A stretch of DNA of 64,000 bases from Polyporus tsugae (lineage: Eukaryota > Basidiomycota > Agaricomycetes > Polyporales > Polyporaceae): the NCBI GenBank assembly GCA_024305745.1, contig JAHRBS010000006.1, forward strand, positions 64,501 through 128,500, in the 5' to 3' direction. This document shows positions 9,259-22,354 of the stretch, piece after piece (the stretch's first letter is position 1; the number at the start of each line of letters is the position of its first letter). The notes beneath the pieces are model-generated. The model did no database searches. It was not told the DNA's origin and saw only the letters and a program-made list of their open reading frames with translations. The position numbers and the translations under genes are program-made.

Positions 9259-12030
9259 GGACTCAAGTTGGGATTTCAGGCGGGTTTGGAGGGGTATTCA
9301 GAGGGCATTGGGGGGGGGGATTGGGGAGGGTAGGAGGAGGATATTTGGGTGCTCAGGTATTCAGGATGGCATTCGGACGGAGAGGACGGCGGTAGCGCGA
9401 TCCACACCAGCACGCGATGTACAGCAGTCGGGAAAATATATTTGATTCCTTCGAACAACATCTACAGTGTGCTACACCCTTCGCCATGCAAACATACGCT
9501 GTACCATGGCTGCGCTGTGACTCGGCTATGCATCCAAAGATACTTCGAAGTCCGGGACTCCGCTGCGCGTCCGGATGCTTGAATGAGCGTCGCGCAAACT
9601 GAGTGAACCGTGTCCGTTTGATCAGCGAGTTTCCGACGGACATCAAGGCACATACCCATGACCCAACTCTGAGAGCACACTTGGAGCACACCCACCAGCC
9701 CGCAGAACAGGCCTAAGACTCGACGCGGAAGTTGTGGACCGTCCGCTCACGACCACGCTGCCGCGTGCGCAACGGGTATATGGAGCCTCGCGCGCGCGCG
9801 CACTTTCTGGCCTTCTCCGCCGGCTTCTCCGCTGTGGTCATTGACGCGATGTCCACGCAGGCCCACTCGGAGCGACCACCGGTATTGTCGCCGAGTACGG
9901 GTGTGACTGCCGGAAAGATTCAATTCTAAGTACACTTGGACAGCTCGAGCACACTTACCGCCGCCCCAAATCTGTCGTCATTTGGACCGAAATCGCTCGG
10001 ATGGTCACCGCCAGTCACTGCACAACCACGCATGGTCAGAATCCGAGCTACTCATAAACCATGCAATCCACGTACTGGTTGTGCTGCCTCGAGGCGCAGC
10101 ACCTACCACGCGCTGTGGGCAAGTTGTTCTTGCCACTGCCAGATGGAAGTATCGTCCATGGCGCAGGGTGTGCGGCCACCTCCGCACCTTCGTGTCCAGA
10201 TCTGCCAGACAGTCCGCGAGGAGACAGCTCGTGTGCCGGGTGCTCCGTCGCGCTCGCCACAGTCGTTGAAAGCATGCGAAACAGACGGGGTTGTGGCAAG
10301 TCGAAACGTGAATACTGTGTCGCAAGGACGCAACACCGAGAGAGGGAGGGCATCCATAATCGAGGGAGAGAAAGAGAAGGGGCGCACCAAGCAGCTGACC
10401 TGCCAGACAATCCGCTCTTGACTGCTCATCCGCGTCTGCCAGCCACTCCGTCGCGACGTTGAATCCCGACACTGATCAAGTACTAGACACAGAATGTGAG
10501 TAGTCATTACGAGCATCCCGATACATGTACTCACCGCCGGCCCCATATACGACCTTCGACTGAGCGGCACAGGTCGGCATTGGTCACTAACCGTTGATAG
10601 TAGGTTGGGAGATTTCTTGGGCGGTACCTGATGACGAGCAGGGGGATGAACCAGAGTTGAGGCATCAGCGGCTGAAACACAAATGCAGAGAGAGCGAAAA
10701 AGAAAACACTCACATTTATGTGAAGCGGCGGGGCTCGCGGCTTCCCGTTCACGATCGACGCGAGGTGCGGTTCGGCGCGCGCCCCAACGAGTAGTCCAAA
10801 TCTGAGAGGGGAGAAGAATGGACGGGAACGCGCCAGTCTGAAGACGGTGTCGTACAAAGGTACGGCGGGAGCCGGGATGTCGACCGGCGGCCACTCCTTC
10901 ACAAGGATGAGAAGCTGAGAGAGGGGAGAGGCTGCATCCGGGAGCAACGTAGAAGGGCCGGGACACACCAGGTAGTAAGGATGCGCAAATAAGTATTGGA
11001 ATCCGAGATCGTACCTCTGACATCTGCCTTTCCCGAGAGCTGTGCCTCCGATGGCCGCTTCGGCGGCTTTGTGTTCCAGCCGGCCGGGCACCTCATCCTA
11101 GATCTGCTCTCGGGTATCTGTTAACAACAAGGATTATTGGTCAACGACGTTACGTGAACGGGGCTGCGCACACAACCGCACCATGCAGTACTTACTTAGA
11201 CAGTGGTTTCACTCGAAGACACAGCTGCGGACAGTACTAGTGAAGAGGTAGCCGAGGGACCACTGTCTCAAGGCAGTCAGGGCAAGCGAGGGCGATACAT
11301 TGACATCTAGTCGTGAGACGGCCCAGGGGATTAGATCGAGATGCAGCGCCGGCCAAGAGACAGGTTAACTCACTATCAAATGGCCGTAGTGTGGGATACG
11401 TTCGCATGGCGGCTCATCGCTTGACCGTTGCAGGCGAAGATGGCGGCCGTCGTAATTGTAAACCGGTTGCTGATTCCGAGGGACGTGCAAGCGAGCATGC
11501 GGACTACTGAATCGTCTGTCAGTGAATGTTCCTGAACAGTTGACGAGAGTAAGAAACGTACTATGGGAGTCGACAGTGGCTTAATTGAGCTGACAGCAGT
11601 AGTCACCCCGAGTCCTTCTGCCATTCCATCGGCGGGCGTACTGCAAAACCTGCAAATATGAAACAAAGTCTGACGGCAACATCGAGAGTGGAGAGATGCG
11701 CTGTGCTTACGACCCTGAATTCATACGGGCACAGATTCCGCCGCAACAGAGTTCCAGAATTCTGTTATTGGCGTGGGTTGGTGTTTCATCTTTTGCAGTC
11801 AATGAGCGGTCCATCGCGTAAGCGGAGAACAGTATTGGCTACGTACGCGCATGATGGTTTGCACCATAGCCGACATGACACCCTGCGAGTGCGCGGGCAT
11901 TGCCACGCCCTCTACGGTCGGCCCGTCACCCTCCTTCCCATCTTGGCTCCGTCCGTCGAGTTTTGTGAGAGGCGAATCGACGACAATCGAATATTCGAAT
12001 GTTCAAATCGGATGATGGCCATTCCTCTAG
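9259..12030. other. Spacer between duplication copies, no confident gene
   Basis: The stretch 9,259-9,930 holds only short frames and a G-run near 9,310. On the minus strand, 11,091-10,531 stays open for 186 codons and includes a hydrophobic segment (VFFFALSAFVFQPLMPQLWF), but it matches no family I recognise, and overlapping frames of similar length exist, so I do not call it a gene. Around 11,376-11,666 (minus) and 11,658-12,080 (plus) are further short frames. The whole stretch may be decayed coding sequence linked to the P-loop relic just to the right. Confidence 0.4.
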
Positions 12031-12300
12031 CGTCTTACCAGTACCGGGAGGACCGTGGAAGGGAGCCCGCCGACAATTAGTATCGACAACTTGAACCTTC
12101 CATGCGCGAGTATGAAAGCGGCCTGATAATCGCGACTAACTTGTCCATCGAAGGATTGCATTCCTAGACATACAAATGACCGTATGACGGAGCATTCGTC
12201 ACCCGCCGTGGACTCGGATCTGCTGTTGCCAATTAGTCGGAAACGTGCCGGGCATCGGAGACAAGGCTTACCCGTTGTGAATTGAACCACTGGCATATGC
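12031..12300 (-). pseudogene. Relic of a P-loop NTPase (Walker A motif HGPPGTGKT)
   Basis: The minus strand at 12,057-12,031 encodes HGPPGTGKT, an exact Walker A (P-loop) motif in the form typical of superfamily 1 helicases of the DNA2/NAM7 group and of AAA proteins. Just upstream another frame reads RFKLSILIV, a plausible beta strand leading into the loop, so a frameshift separates the two. The frame after GKT runs only about 30 codons to a stop near 11,935, without a recognisable Walker B. The surrounding minus-strand frames are short. I interpret this as a remnant; a chance match of nine residues is unlikely but possible. Confidence 0.45.
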
Positions 12301-13015
12301 TGCGGTCACACTGAATAGCGTAGTTCTGACGGAGCATGGGAAGAGATTAACCGTGGGTTACGTCCACAAGATACGCGATATCAAACTGCGTACCCACCGT
12401 GACGTTCCGGGTCTGTCCCAAACTTGAATGTCTCGGGCCGCAGGTACTGCCGTCGGATAACAACTAGCGTGAACGGTGAAACTGCTGCAGGTCGGTCGCT
12501 TGTCCGTCACGCTCAACGGACAAACAGACCATGTGCAATCGATATGACGACCGGCTGAAGTCAATGGTGTTAGCACTCTGAGAGCCGAGCATTTGGTAAG
12601 CTCGTACATACCGGCCTGGTGCGTTATTTGGGCCGTCGCAGGCTGCATTAATACCTTCTGCACGCACACAGATTCGGTTGATATGGGAGTTGGAGGGAAA
12701 TTAATGGAGAACCGATAAAACGGGCTCTGTGACACCCGGCGGCACCGCAAAACTTAGTTAACTGAGGTTGAGGCGAGTTCACAACAGGGTGAGAAGGTAT
12801 GTTTACTCACCTAAAGACATTGGCGCAGAGCATGTGTGATTGTCAATGAGCTTGGGGGCTTACCGGCCGCGCCGCCAGCCGCACGTCCATGCCGTACTGT
12901 GGATAGGTAAGAAAACAAACATTGCCGTGCGCGTGTGGTTCATATCCAGCCGATACATTGCGGTTTGCAGGCCGCAGGCATGAGCATCCGGTCACAGTCG
13001 AAACAAGACAGTATC
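12301..13015. other. Intergenic, possible upstream remains of the P-loop relic
   Basis: Minus-strand frames (for example 12,750-12,358) are open for up to 130 codons but unrecognisable. The last 100 bases are the likely promoter of the gene at 13,069. Confidence 0.35.
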
Positions 13016-13022
13016 TATAAAT
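13016..13022 (+). promoter_or_regulatory. TATA box of the gene at 13,069
   Basis: The sequence tataaat lies about 50 bp upstream of the ATG at 13,069 and is followed by a C/T-rich leader (ctctcgtctctgtctatctgc), as expected for a fungal core promoter with a short 5' UTR. Confidence 0.5.
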
Positions 13023-13068
13023 GTGGAGAACTCTCGTCTCTGTCTATCTGCACCCGACTCCGCTCACC

Positions 13069-14078
13069 ATGTCTGTCGTCTCGAAGCTCGCATTCATCCC
13101 CTTCACAGCCTCAAACTACAACGACACCCAGCGCAATGCCAACCAATCTGACCGGGACAGATTCCGGGGAGAAGTGCGGGGCGGGCTCGACGCCATGCTC
13201 GGTGAGTCTCTACACATTCCGCGCGATGTCGCACCACTCACTTCCACAAAGTCCTTATTACAGGCATGCTAAAAGTCCACATGCACTACTCGAAAGAGAA
13301 GTACGCGCGGATCGTGGTCTGGTGCCTCGGCGTGCTGCTCGACGGCTGGCCATGGTACATCCCATTCGCGAATCTCAGCGACATCATGGGCGGCGCCGCG
13401 ACCCTTCGCTTGCTACGAGACCTCATGCGGGACGGCACGCTCAAGTTCGTTCCTGCCCCCCCAGATGTCCGCCAGCGCGCTCTCCACAACCCACAGAGTG
13501 TCCTTCCAGATGCCATGGCAAACGCTAAGCTCCCCCCACTTCCGCCCACAATCCAGACCTGGACGTTCTCCTTGGAGCACTTTCGCGACCTCATCACACC
13601 GCGCGGGAACATCGCCCCCCTCTCACACCGACAGCCGGTCTCTCATCGTGCGCATCTCACTGCTCCGGCCGAGGAGCGCGTCCTCCATCCAGAGAACCTC
13701 GAGCCTGTCCTCACGCTGCCCATCGATCCAGACTCCTCGCGCCCGACACGCGAGCGCCGTCAGCGCTGCGACGTCAACAAGGCCCGTCACCGTCCCGTCT
13801 CCAATCCGCAATGCAAGCCGTTACGCGCACGAAAGGTCGGTGCACTCACCTCGCACTTCATGCTCGACCGACCGACCGGCTCGAGTCGAGCCTCAATGTC
13901 CGGCAACCGGGTCATGAAGCCGCTGTCGCAGCATCGGATGCCGGTGATGGTTGACGACGATCTTGGCGGTTACGTCGCACTGGGCAGGGACGACAGCGAG
14001 GTGGAAGACATTGAGTCCTTTTCGGACTCGGAGGACGAGCGCGATGGGCGGCACCAGGCGAAGCGGCGGCGGTTGTAG
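13069..14078 (+). CDS. Protein of unknown function with acidic, basic C-terminus
   Basis: Exon 1 (13,069-13,201) starts MSVVSKLAFIPFTASNYND. A 62 bp intron (13,202-13,263, gtgagt...ttacag) joins in phase to exon 2, which begins GMLKVHMHYSKEKY and ends at the stop 14,076-14,078, giving about 315 residues. The conserved-looking core is IVVWCLGVLLDGWPWYIPFA followed by NLSDIMGG and a Leu/Arg-rich helix (ATLRLLRDLMRDGTLKFVP). Similar cores (GWP.(Y/H)IPF.NLS) occur in many uncharacterised mushroom proteins as I recall; their function is unknown to me. The C-terminus is acidic (DDSEVEDIESFSDSEDE) and ends in a basic cluster QAKRRRL, suggesting a nuclear protein. It lies between the two duplication copies and has a good TATA box. 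The gene looks intact. Confidence 0.75.
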
Positions 14079-14653
14079 TGAGACGGTGTTCCGTGTTTCA
14101 GGCGTAAAATAGTCCCAGTAATTTCAGCGTGATGAAGTGCATATATTGAGAGCCGTGTGTTTCCACGAGAGTCGCGGAGGCCGACGGGGATGGTGGTGGT
14201 TCGAGTGCAACATTGCCGAGGGCCGAGCGCCCGAACCTGCCATATGCGGAACCGGTGGCTGTTGCGCGCGCGCTCGCACTCGTCATCTTGCCTCTGCTCT
14301 TCCAACTTGTCATTGTCACTGCTACGGCGACCACTGTCCAGTAGCCTCGCTCTCTGCGTTCAGACCCCTACTGGTCATCTTTGGTCTTCCGTGCACTACC
14401 ACCCTGCTCAGCCTCGCTGGTCTCTCAACAATGACTGGTCCAACCCCCATTCTTCGAGGGCATCCACGCGCGTACGTCGCCTCTCGTCCTGGATCTATGC
14501 GCACCTAGGCTCTAGGAAAAGAAGTGCGAGTGCTGCATATGTGAAAGATCATCTGGTGCGTGCGCCTTCCGGACTGTCGCCGCTGTCGCTCTCTGTCTCT
14601 CTCTGGTGCTCGCTCCTTCCACCCTCCGGTAGTCCAGCCTGCTAGGATGGCGA
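14079..14653. other. Spacer before duplication copy 2, no gene supported
   Basis: Frames on both strands overlap and none is recognisable. A possible short exon (MAIRPNPPPIVDNPSPSSAS, ATG at 14,647) straddles the left end of the visible homology with copy 1 and ends at a gtaagcc donor near 14,755, but no convincing downstream exon was found. Confidence 0.35.
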
Positions 14654-17600
14654 TCAGGCCAAACCCTCCACCCATTGTGGACAATCCGAGCCCATCCTCC
14701 GCTTCCTCGCACCAAACGGCGAACACTTCTGCGCAGGTGCATTTAGAATCCACAGGTAAGCCAGTCGTTGCTCAAATTCATTTCTGTGCATGTCCTGGTA
14801 CTGGATATGTGCGCACATGGCAGCCTGCCGTATCCCGTTGCCAAGTTTACCATGTATTTCTGCTGCTACGCCGGGCGCGTGGCTGATATCCAATATATGG
14901 AGCTCTCAGTTTTTCTCACTCTCCTCTCCGTCGCGCACTTGGGTCACGGCGGTCGACATTGTAAGTTTTATTGAAGACACGAGGACCGTGTTGAAGCGAA
15001 GTGCGAGTCAGCCTCAATACACCCGTCCGTCGCGATCGGTCGGCCCTCGGCCCGCTTCCCCAAGGCGGGGAGTACGATCCGTGACCTTTGGTTAACCTCA
15101 AGCAAACGCTCTGCCGTGCGTTCGCTTGCTTTCCTCGAGACGGCCGCTGATGGTGAAAAGCGAGTGATGCACATTGTGCATTTTCCATCGGACGGTCTTG
15201 TTCCAACTGAAAGTGGAAACGCGCCTCATCCGGGCGGCCGTCTCCCGTAATTATTTTCATTTTTGCCAAGGCACATACTGACTGGCCGCAGCGCAGATCT
15301 AGTCCTGCGTGTGACAGGGATTCTTAACGGTGAGTAAATTGAATGCAATGCGCATATATGCGGGTATGAGCTCACCCTTTCGCCCAACAGCCGCATACAG
15401 TCACTCAGCGGCCTGTCGCTGTATGTCTGTCCGAATGACGCATATGCGGTGTCCGTCCGGCGTACCACGTCCTGGCCACATTTTGTGCGTATCCGAGCCG
15501 CCAAGCTGCCAAGGCGCGAAATGTATATCGCCTAGGAGGGGAGCTTCACTCGCTCACAGGTATGCGCCACAACTTAGTTTCAGCGCATGCTCAACCTTCG
15601 GGAAGACCATAGACAACAACCATCCAGGGCCTTCCCGTGGAGTGTTCACGCAGTGCCAGTGTCTCAGGACGTCCGGCAGTAGCTTGTCCACTCTTCATCT
15701 TCAGGTGAGTGTCCAGCTATGTCTATTCCGAGTCCTGGAAGCTGGGCGGTGGCGTGGGCACATACTTGTGCGTGTGTCGTGCGACATGCGCAGACGAGGA
15801 GTCGCGGCTGCGGGTGGCACAAACAAATCTATTCTGTGCCGATTACGGAGAAACCCTCCGCGCAGATTCTGTAACCCATCGTGTGTCGCAACATGGACGG
15901 CCGGCCGCTCGAATAGCTTGTCGCTAGGTGGGCGTCCGATCAGAGCCTGCGTTAAGGACGCGACTGCCTGCCGTTCGACAGGTACAGTGCGGATATTGTA
16001 CAGAGCCGTCGCAGTCTATGCATAGAACGGTAACGGGACGGGTGACGGCAAACAATCGGGTACGAGAGACCATGGTGGTCGCGCTCGCGGCACAGGCGGA
16101 TCAGCTTCAGTTTGGAAACAGCCGCTTGGAACATAGTATTGCGGAAGGACGATCCCGTCACAGATCAGCGCCCACTTTCTGAACGAGAGTAGCCCTCGTG
16201 CTTCGTCCGTCAGAGATGTGTCTTGCTGCAAAAGAGACGTGCACACGCTGAACAGTGTCATATTCCCCAACAGAATTTCCCCGATACTGATTCTCTTCAC
16301 AGGTCATAGACAACAGCCATCCAAGGCCTCGCCGGCGTGTGCTCACGCTATGTTTCAGGAATCAGGATGTCTAGCTGTCTCAAGCTCGCCCTATACTATC
16401 CATTCATAGATGAGTCAGTCTCTTCATACATGGTTTCGGAAGACGGGTGTTGTGGGAGCGCATATGCTTCGCTTCATCATCCGGCCGCACGCGCTGCATG
16501 GAGACGGAGCACGCCCAGGCGGCGCAAAGAAAATATATTGGCCGCTGATCGGATGCCAGACGGGGGATTCGGGCGGCAGGCGTCGCATTCTAGACACCTG
16601 CGACCCTTTTACTATTGTTATGATAATAATACATGAGCCAAGAACCAACATCGAGTAAATAGCCGGCTGCGGCGCTCGGGCCTGTCTCGCCGTAGCTGCT
16701 CACCGCGGTCCGCGGGAGCCTTAGAGCCTGGTACTGGGGATGACGAACCTGTCACTGTGGGTCCTGCTGAGAATCCGGCAGCTGTGTTGGGACGATCACG
16801 TTGCAGGGAGCGTGCTCGTTGGAATTATGACATGCAAACAGACTCGAAACAGCTCGGAATGATGCGAAGAGGCAACTGCTAGTATGTTGCAATCAGCGCC
16901 CAATTTCGGAGGGAAGGTAAACCTCACGCTTGCCACCAAAGGAACAGATCCACGCCGCGTAGCCTCGTATCTCCGGCCGCGCAACACGCATATACGTTCT
17001 TGTACTGCGCCAGAGTCTGGGGGCCGATGATTGTCAAACAGCGTCGTGAGCAAGAGAGGCGGCCACGAGGCCGCAGGCCAATACACTCGTAGCCGTTGGG
17101 TGGTTCCGTCGCGAGTACGCTCCCCAGCTGGTCCCGGTGCCGTGTGTGCGCCTTGAAGAATGTCTGCGCACGCTTGCCGTTTGTGTGCAGAGTTGGGGCC
17201 GCCTCATTTCACACTCACTGTGTCGACGCCGCTCACGACCAGAAGTGGGGCGATCAGCACGGCAGTCGCGTTTTGCGGTGGGTACAATATTAACCGGGCG
17301 GCGTAGCGGTCCGACTGCTGAGTCGCTCATCAGATGACAAGAGAATCACTGCCGGCACTCACCTTGGCACTGAGCGGCCGCTCCCGGCGTAGGGGCATGT
17401 CCGCGGTCGGTGCGTGGTGCAGGCTACAGATGGCCCCCGGGTTTTGATTCTCCATTGACTGCTTTGAACGGGTGCGGGGATCTTGTGGGTTCTGCTTTTG
17501 TGTGAGCACCGCCGTGCACCCGTGTGTATGGGAGCAGTCGTATGCGCCATGACGGTCCCGCTGTTGAGTCGCAGAATAATTTGTATGACCGCCCGTTGGG

Positions 17601-18060
17601 TGGTTCTGTTGCCGGAGTGCAGTCAGCCAAGGCCAGCCTGAGGTATTGTCCACTCACCGCTCACCGCTAGCTGATCAGGTGTCGACTGAGACAATGTCAT
17701 ATCCGCGGGCGGAGGAGGAAGCGAGGCTTGGCAGCCGGAAGTGTTTACTGCCTCAGGCTGCGTGTCAGAACGGCAGGGTTGTATGTCCGATAGTCGTGTG
17801 TCCTCGCTTGGGGAGATGGCCTGTGCGCAGAGCGGCAAGGAAGCGGAGGGATATTTAAGGAAGACGGTGGCCAGGGAGCAGCCCCATCGAGTTGCGTGGC
17901 TCTCTGTTCCGCCTTGGTTGCGCTACATTGCCGCCGGCAGAAAACAGTTCTCGTACCTCGTCATCTACAACATCAACGGCACCAGCACCATCAACGAGCC
18001 CCCCTACTCTTCCCTCGCCGATACCCGCTCCGACCGCGAGAAGCCTCCTTGGCCACCGCA
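14654..18060. other. Gene-poor stretch of the duplicated block, copy 2
   Basis: This is the counterpart of 1-3,505. No reading frame is conserved between the copies beyond what shared ancestry gives. Copy 2 lacks about 220 bp present in copy 1 (insertion or deletion at about 17,915-17,945). Confidence 0.5.
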
Positions 18061-18064
18061 CCTA

Positions 18065-18421
18065 CTACTCCTCTCTCCACGAGCCCGTGCACCCAGCCAA
18101 GGCTGGCGACACCTACGTTGATTTGAGGTGTTTGGGGGAGGCGATGATGTAGGGCTGGAGGGGCAAGTGGTCGATGATAGGGCTTAGGTAGAACTGAATG
18201 TGGTGGACGAGGGAAGAGAGGCCAGGAGAGCGATTGAGGGCTTGAGCGAAGCTGGCGTATCCAACGCGCTCGACGGAGAGGGTGGGAGTTCTGAAGAGAC
18301 GGGCCTGAGACGGTTTGCGGAGGGAGCGGCATGTGAGAGCACAAGAGCAAAGGGGATGTCGAGGGGAAGGAATCGATGTGAGCGCGAGTCGGGACAGCAG
18401 GGATTCATGGCACTGGCATTC
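18065..18421 (-). pseudogene. F-box-like gene fragment, head-to-head with its paralogue (copy 2)
   Basis: This is the counterpart of 3,640-3,996. The minus frame again reads CSCALTCRSLRK and SFAQALDRSPGLSSLI, but a stop now follows KHLKST, earlier than in copy 1, so the two copies have diverged after duplication. It is a relic. Confidence 0.68.
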
Positions 18422-18621
18422 TCAGCGGGAGAGAGGGAGACGGAGGCCGACGTAGATGAAACCTGTTGTGCTGTCGTCGGTGAATATGATCGTGCGTGCC
18501 TTGACGGTCGGATGAGCGTCGATGTCGGTGGTACTACGGTAGATCTAGATGGCGCCACAGACGCGTTGTTTGGCTGTGTTGCCAACTTCCCGTCTCACCC
18601 ACCGGTGCCGAGACCCTCATT

Positions 18622-19918
18622 GTGACGAACTTGAAACATCCAGTGCTCCCTCCAGACACCGACATCCTCCTGCTCATAGTCGATGCTGTGGGAGAGAGCA
18701 ATCACTCCATTAGCACTCGAAACAGACAACTATGCGCTCTTGCTCTGACCTGTCGCTCTCTTCGGAGACGGTCGCAAGCCCTTCTCTTCAACAGTCCCTT
18801 CCTCTACAACCGGCACAAATACGCAACCTTCTCTCGCGCTCTCGATGACTCCCCAGAGCTTTCCCACCTGGTCCGAAACATCACACTCGACGTGAGCAAC
18901 CCCAGAGACAGAGACGAAGACATGCCCCTCCCTCCTTACCTCGTTGCCCGGCTGACAAACCTCGAATCGGTGGACTTTAGGGGCGATTGGCACCCAACGG
19001 GCTGGCCTTTCCCCACCCCTCACAGAGTGTTATCTTTTATCAAGCTATTCGGCATCCTCAGCCCAACGCTCACCAGGCTCACACTCGTCGGCTTCGAGTG
19101 CGAAGGTTTCGCAGAGCTCGTTCGGCTGGTGTGGTCCTTCCCTTACATCACCTCCCTCACACTCGGATGCATCACTCCCTCCCGGCTGTCGAGCGGTACC
19201 CCCGCCGTGCACCCCACCTAACATCGCTCACGGTCAGTCTCTCGTCTTACGTTCCCGGGCTTGCGCTGACGCACGTTGGACAGCTGTACCTGTACTCCCG
19301 CCTGAACCTGTCCCTCCCTGCGTGGGGAGAATGCGTGCGGGACTTGACCCTCTATTCCGCGAACCGGGTCGACAACATCGAGGGTGCGTGCCAAGCCCTA
19401 GGTCAGACGTCGCATTGACAATAACGTTGACGCATCTGCAGGCATATCCGCCTTCCGCGCGCTGGAGTCACTCTGCCTCGGGTTCTACAGGGCCGATTTC
19501 GGCCCCCTCGTCCTCGCGCTGAGCTCCATACGCTCCCCGGCTTTCCGACTCCTGGCCGTCAAGCATCACATGACGAAGGGGGAGACACGCGCATCCACGC
19601 TCGCCCAGATCGAAGATCTGGATCTCGACGCCATCTTGACCCCCGAGGCGTTCCCGCAGCTGAGAGAGGTCACTTGGACGGTCATCTTCCCCGAATATCC
19701 CAACGCCAGTGCTGGCGAAGGAGAGCCAAAGGAAGAGGAACTGGCCTGGGTGAGCGACATCGGGGAGCAGATGCCTGGGGTGCGGGATAGCGGGCTGCTG
19801 AGGTGCAAGATCGCGAGGGGTGAGTGTTCCAGCCAGCGATGCTGTTTTGGTGTTGTTCTTTGAAAGTACTGACCTTACGTCTGCCATCGTGTTGCACTCA
19901 GATGGAGATGAAGCGTAG
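18622..19918 (+). pseudogene. F-box-like / leucine-rich protein gene with the same frameshift (copy 2)
   Basis: This is nearly identical to 4,197-5,493, with a few substitutions (for example NLSLP instead of NMALP near 19,310). The first frame ends at 19,221 and the continuation is one frame over, exactly as in copy 1. Both introns and the short last exon (DGDEA, stop 19,916-19,918) are kept. Two copies with the same lesion mean either an old pseudogene duplicated later, or a reading-frame feature I do not understand; the first is more likely. Confidence 0.7.
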
Positions 19919-20287
19919 TACTATGAGCCTGCTAACGGACGATTGCGGGGTTAGCGCAAGGAGCCGATGATCCACCCGTGTAAAATTGGGGTGTGACCAT
20001 ACTTAGTTTCTTGTTTCGTAGATCAGCTTCGCTAGCACGGCATTAATATTTGTGGAGTGGTGTGCGCGAGGTTATGGGAGCACTTTGATCAACCACTCGA
20101 AGGGGAGCAGGGCAACTTGAAGTACGCGCGATCGCGCGGATCGTGCACAGCGTACAAACGGCTAAGTAGCATACAAATTACGAAAGTACATATTAAAAGT
20201 CAGATATAGAAATTTGGAGCTCCGCTAGATGGAAAGGACATCAAGTTCTCCAAATGCAACCTCATTAACTCTGCTGGAGCGCCATGC

Positions 20288-22354
20288 ATGAGTTCCCCGA
20301 CGCTGAATGGACCAACATCCTCCTCGGAAAATCTGTCGACCTCGACCACGTCCTCAGCAACCAATATGTTCCCACGTCCGAAGACAAGCACATCGAACAT
20401 ATTGGAGACGTCGAGCTCCGCTACCGCTCCTGCCTCCAGCGACTGGGTCATCGCTTGGCAGCGCACTGCCCTCGCGACCACATATGCCTTCCCACACAGA
20501 CGAGCGGAACTTGATGCATACCACACCCACATCTTCGGTCTCTTCACAGCTGTCGACGCACTCTTTGACGACCGTGTCCTCCACTACGATTGCGCGGTCC
20601 GCAAGCGCGTCGGTTCTGTCCGCAACCTCCTCCTCTCCGACTTCGACCAATTCCTCCAGCTGCGCACTCAGTTCGTTGACTCTTGCGGAGCCAACGTTGT
20701 CTCGCGGCAAGAGACCTCTTCCTTCCGACCTTCAGGACGTTCGCGCAGGGACCGCGAGGCGTGCATCCGATGGAACAAGGGCATTTGCACATCACACCCC
20801 AGCGACTGCCGTTACCAGCACGTCTGCTCCCTTTGTGGCGGCAAACACACCAAGCGAGAGTGCCAACGCGACCAGCATTAAACCCTTCCTCGACGTTGCC
20901 CACCCACGTTTCCTGCGTGGTCTTGTATGGGATGATCAGGAAGCTCCACGTCGCCGCTTTGCGGATGTGTCCCTCACTCACGCTCCCATGCCAGACGTTC
21001 CTCCTGAAGTGCGCGCCGACTCGGACCCAGTTATCAATGCTACCCTAGCCGCTCATCCCGATCTCTTCAAAGTTGTAATACCCATTAAGGTCGATGTCCT
21101 CGAAGACCTTCTCGCAGACCTATCATCCCAACCAACCTTTCGTCCGTTCTGTCTGCCGGGGCCTCCGCGAAGGTTTTTGGCCCTACGCCGATGAGAAACT
21201 AGACGACTACGCCGATACTTGGGACGAGGTCCGACCTCCTCTCTCTGATGAGCGTGCCCGTCAATTCCTTCGCGACCAGCGAGATGAAGAGATCGCGCTT
21301 GAGCGCTACTCCCTACCCTTCGGCCCCCACCTCCTACCTGGCATGTACTCCATGCTTATCCACGTCGTTCCCAAACATCACTCCGACAAGCTCCGGCTGA
21401 TCAACAACCTCAGCGCTGGACCCTATTCACTTAATGCCATGATCCATCCGGACGCCATCAAAGGCCCCGTCGTCCTCAGCTCGACGGCATGCCGCTGTTT
21501 GGCGCAGAGGTTCATCGCATTCGTAGCGAGCATCCCGACGAACCTCTCATCCTCTGGAGATCGGACGTCTGACAAGCTTACCAATGCATCCCCATCTCCC
21601 CCTTCTGGAAAATTCGCCAAGTTGTCACCATCGATGGCCAGCGCCACGTCGACTGATGCAACCCGTTTGGCGGCCGTGGCTCCCTCCATCTTTGGCTCGC
21701 TTTTTATGCTTGCATCACCTAGATCGCGATTACCCAACGAGGTATCCGCCACCTTCACTGCTATGTCGACGACAATTGGGGCATGGAGCTTCTCCGCCGC
21801 GCCTTGTGGTATGCCCGTCACCACCTTTACCGGCCCAAGGATCAATCTCGACTTCTCCTCCTCTCGGACGAACTCGGCCTCTCCCATGACGAACCAAAGC
21901 AACATGCCGACCCCCTGCTCACTGTCATCGGTTTCCTCTGCGATGCCGAGAAACTTACCGCCACCCTCCCACCCGACTCCAAAGCCAACCTTCTCGACGC
22001 GATCCAGCGCAAGTCGACCCTACCCAATCACGCCGCCGTTCCTTCGCTGATTTCCGTTCCCTTGCCGGCCACACCAACTGGGCATTCAACGTCTTCCCAC
22101 TGCTAAAGCCTTCCCTCTTTGCACTGTACGCAAAAATTGCCGACGATGAGATCCGCAATGCCCCTCTCTATGTCAGCAAAGCGATCCGGGATGAGCTCTC
22201 CTGGCTCGCCCACCACGTTCAATCCCTTCCCCGAGTAGAAGCATCCCAACTAAGTACACGCCCGGCCTTCTCCGACCCGTCCCCTCCCATTCTCTTCCCC
22301 ATCGTGCACTACGAAACAATCCACCAGTTCTATACGACCGTATACAGCTGATAC
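20288..22354 (+). pseudogene. Decayed DIRS-like retroelement (copy 2)
   Basis: This is the counterpart of 5,864-7,930 with the same frameshifts and in-frame stops (for example TGA in the WRSDV-QAY motif). The YVDDN catalytic motif is intact, with Gly replacing Arg soon after it. Because all major lesions are shared, the element was dead before the block duplicated. Its 3' end overlaps the last codons of the convergent membrane gene at 22,330, so transposon-derived DNA borders, or forms, that gene's C-terminus. Confidence 0.75.

Noticed and set aside
10103..11023. A 306-codon minus-strand open frame in the spacer
   Set aside because: It overlaps other open frames of similar size on the same strand (11,091-10,531), has irregular composition with many Cys/Arg/His, and shows no domain I recognise. 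Length alone is not convincing in GC-rich DNA.
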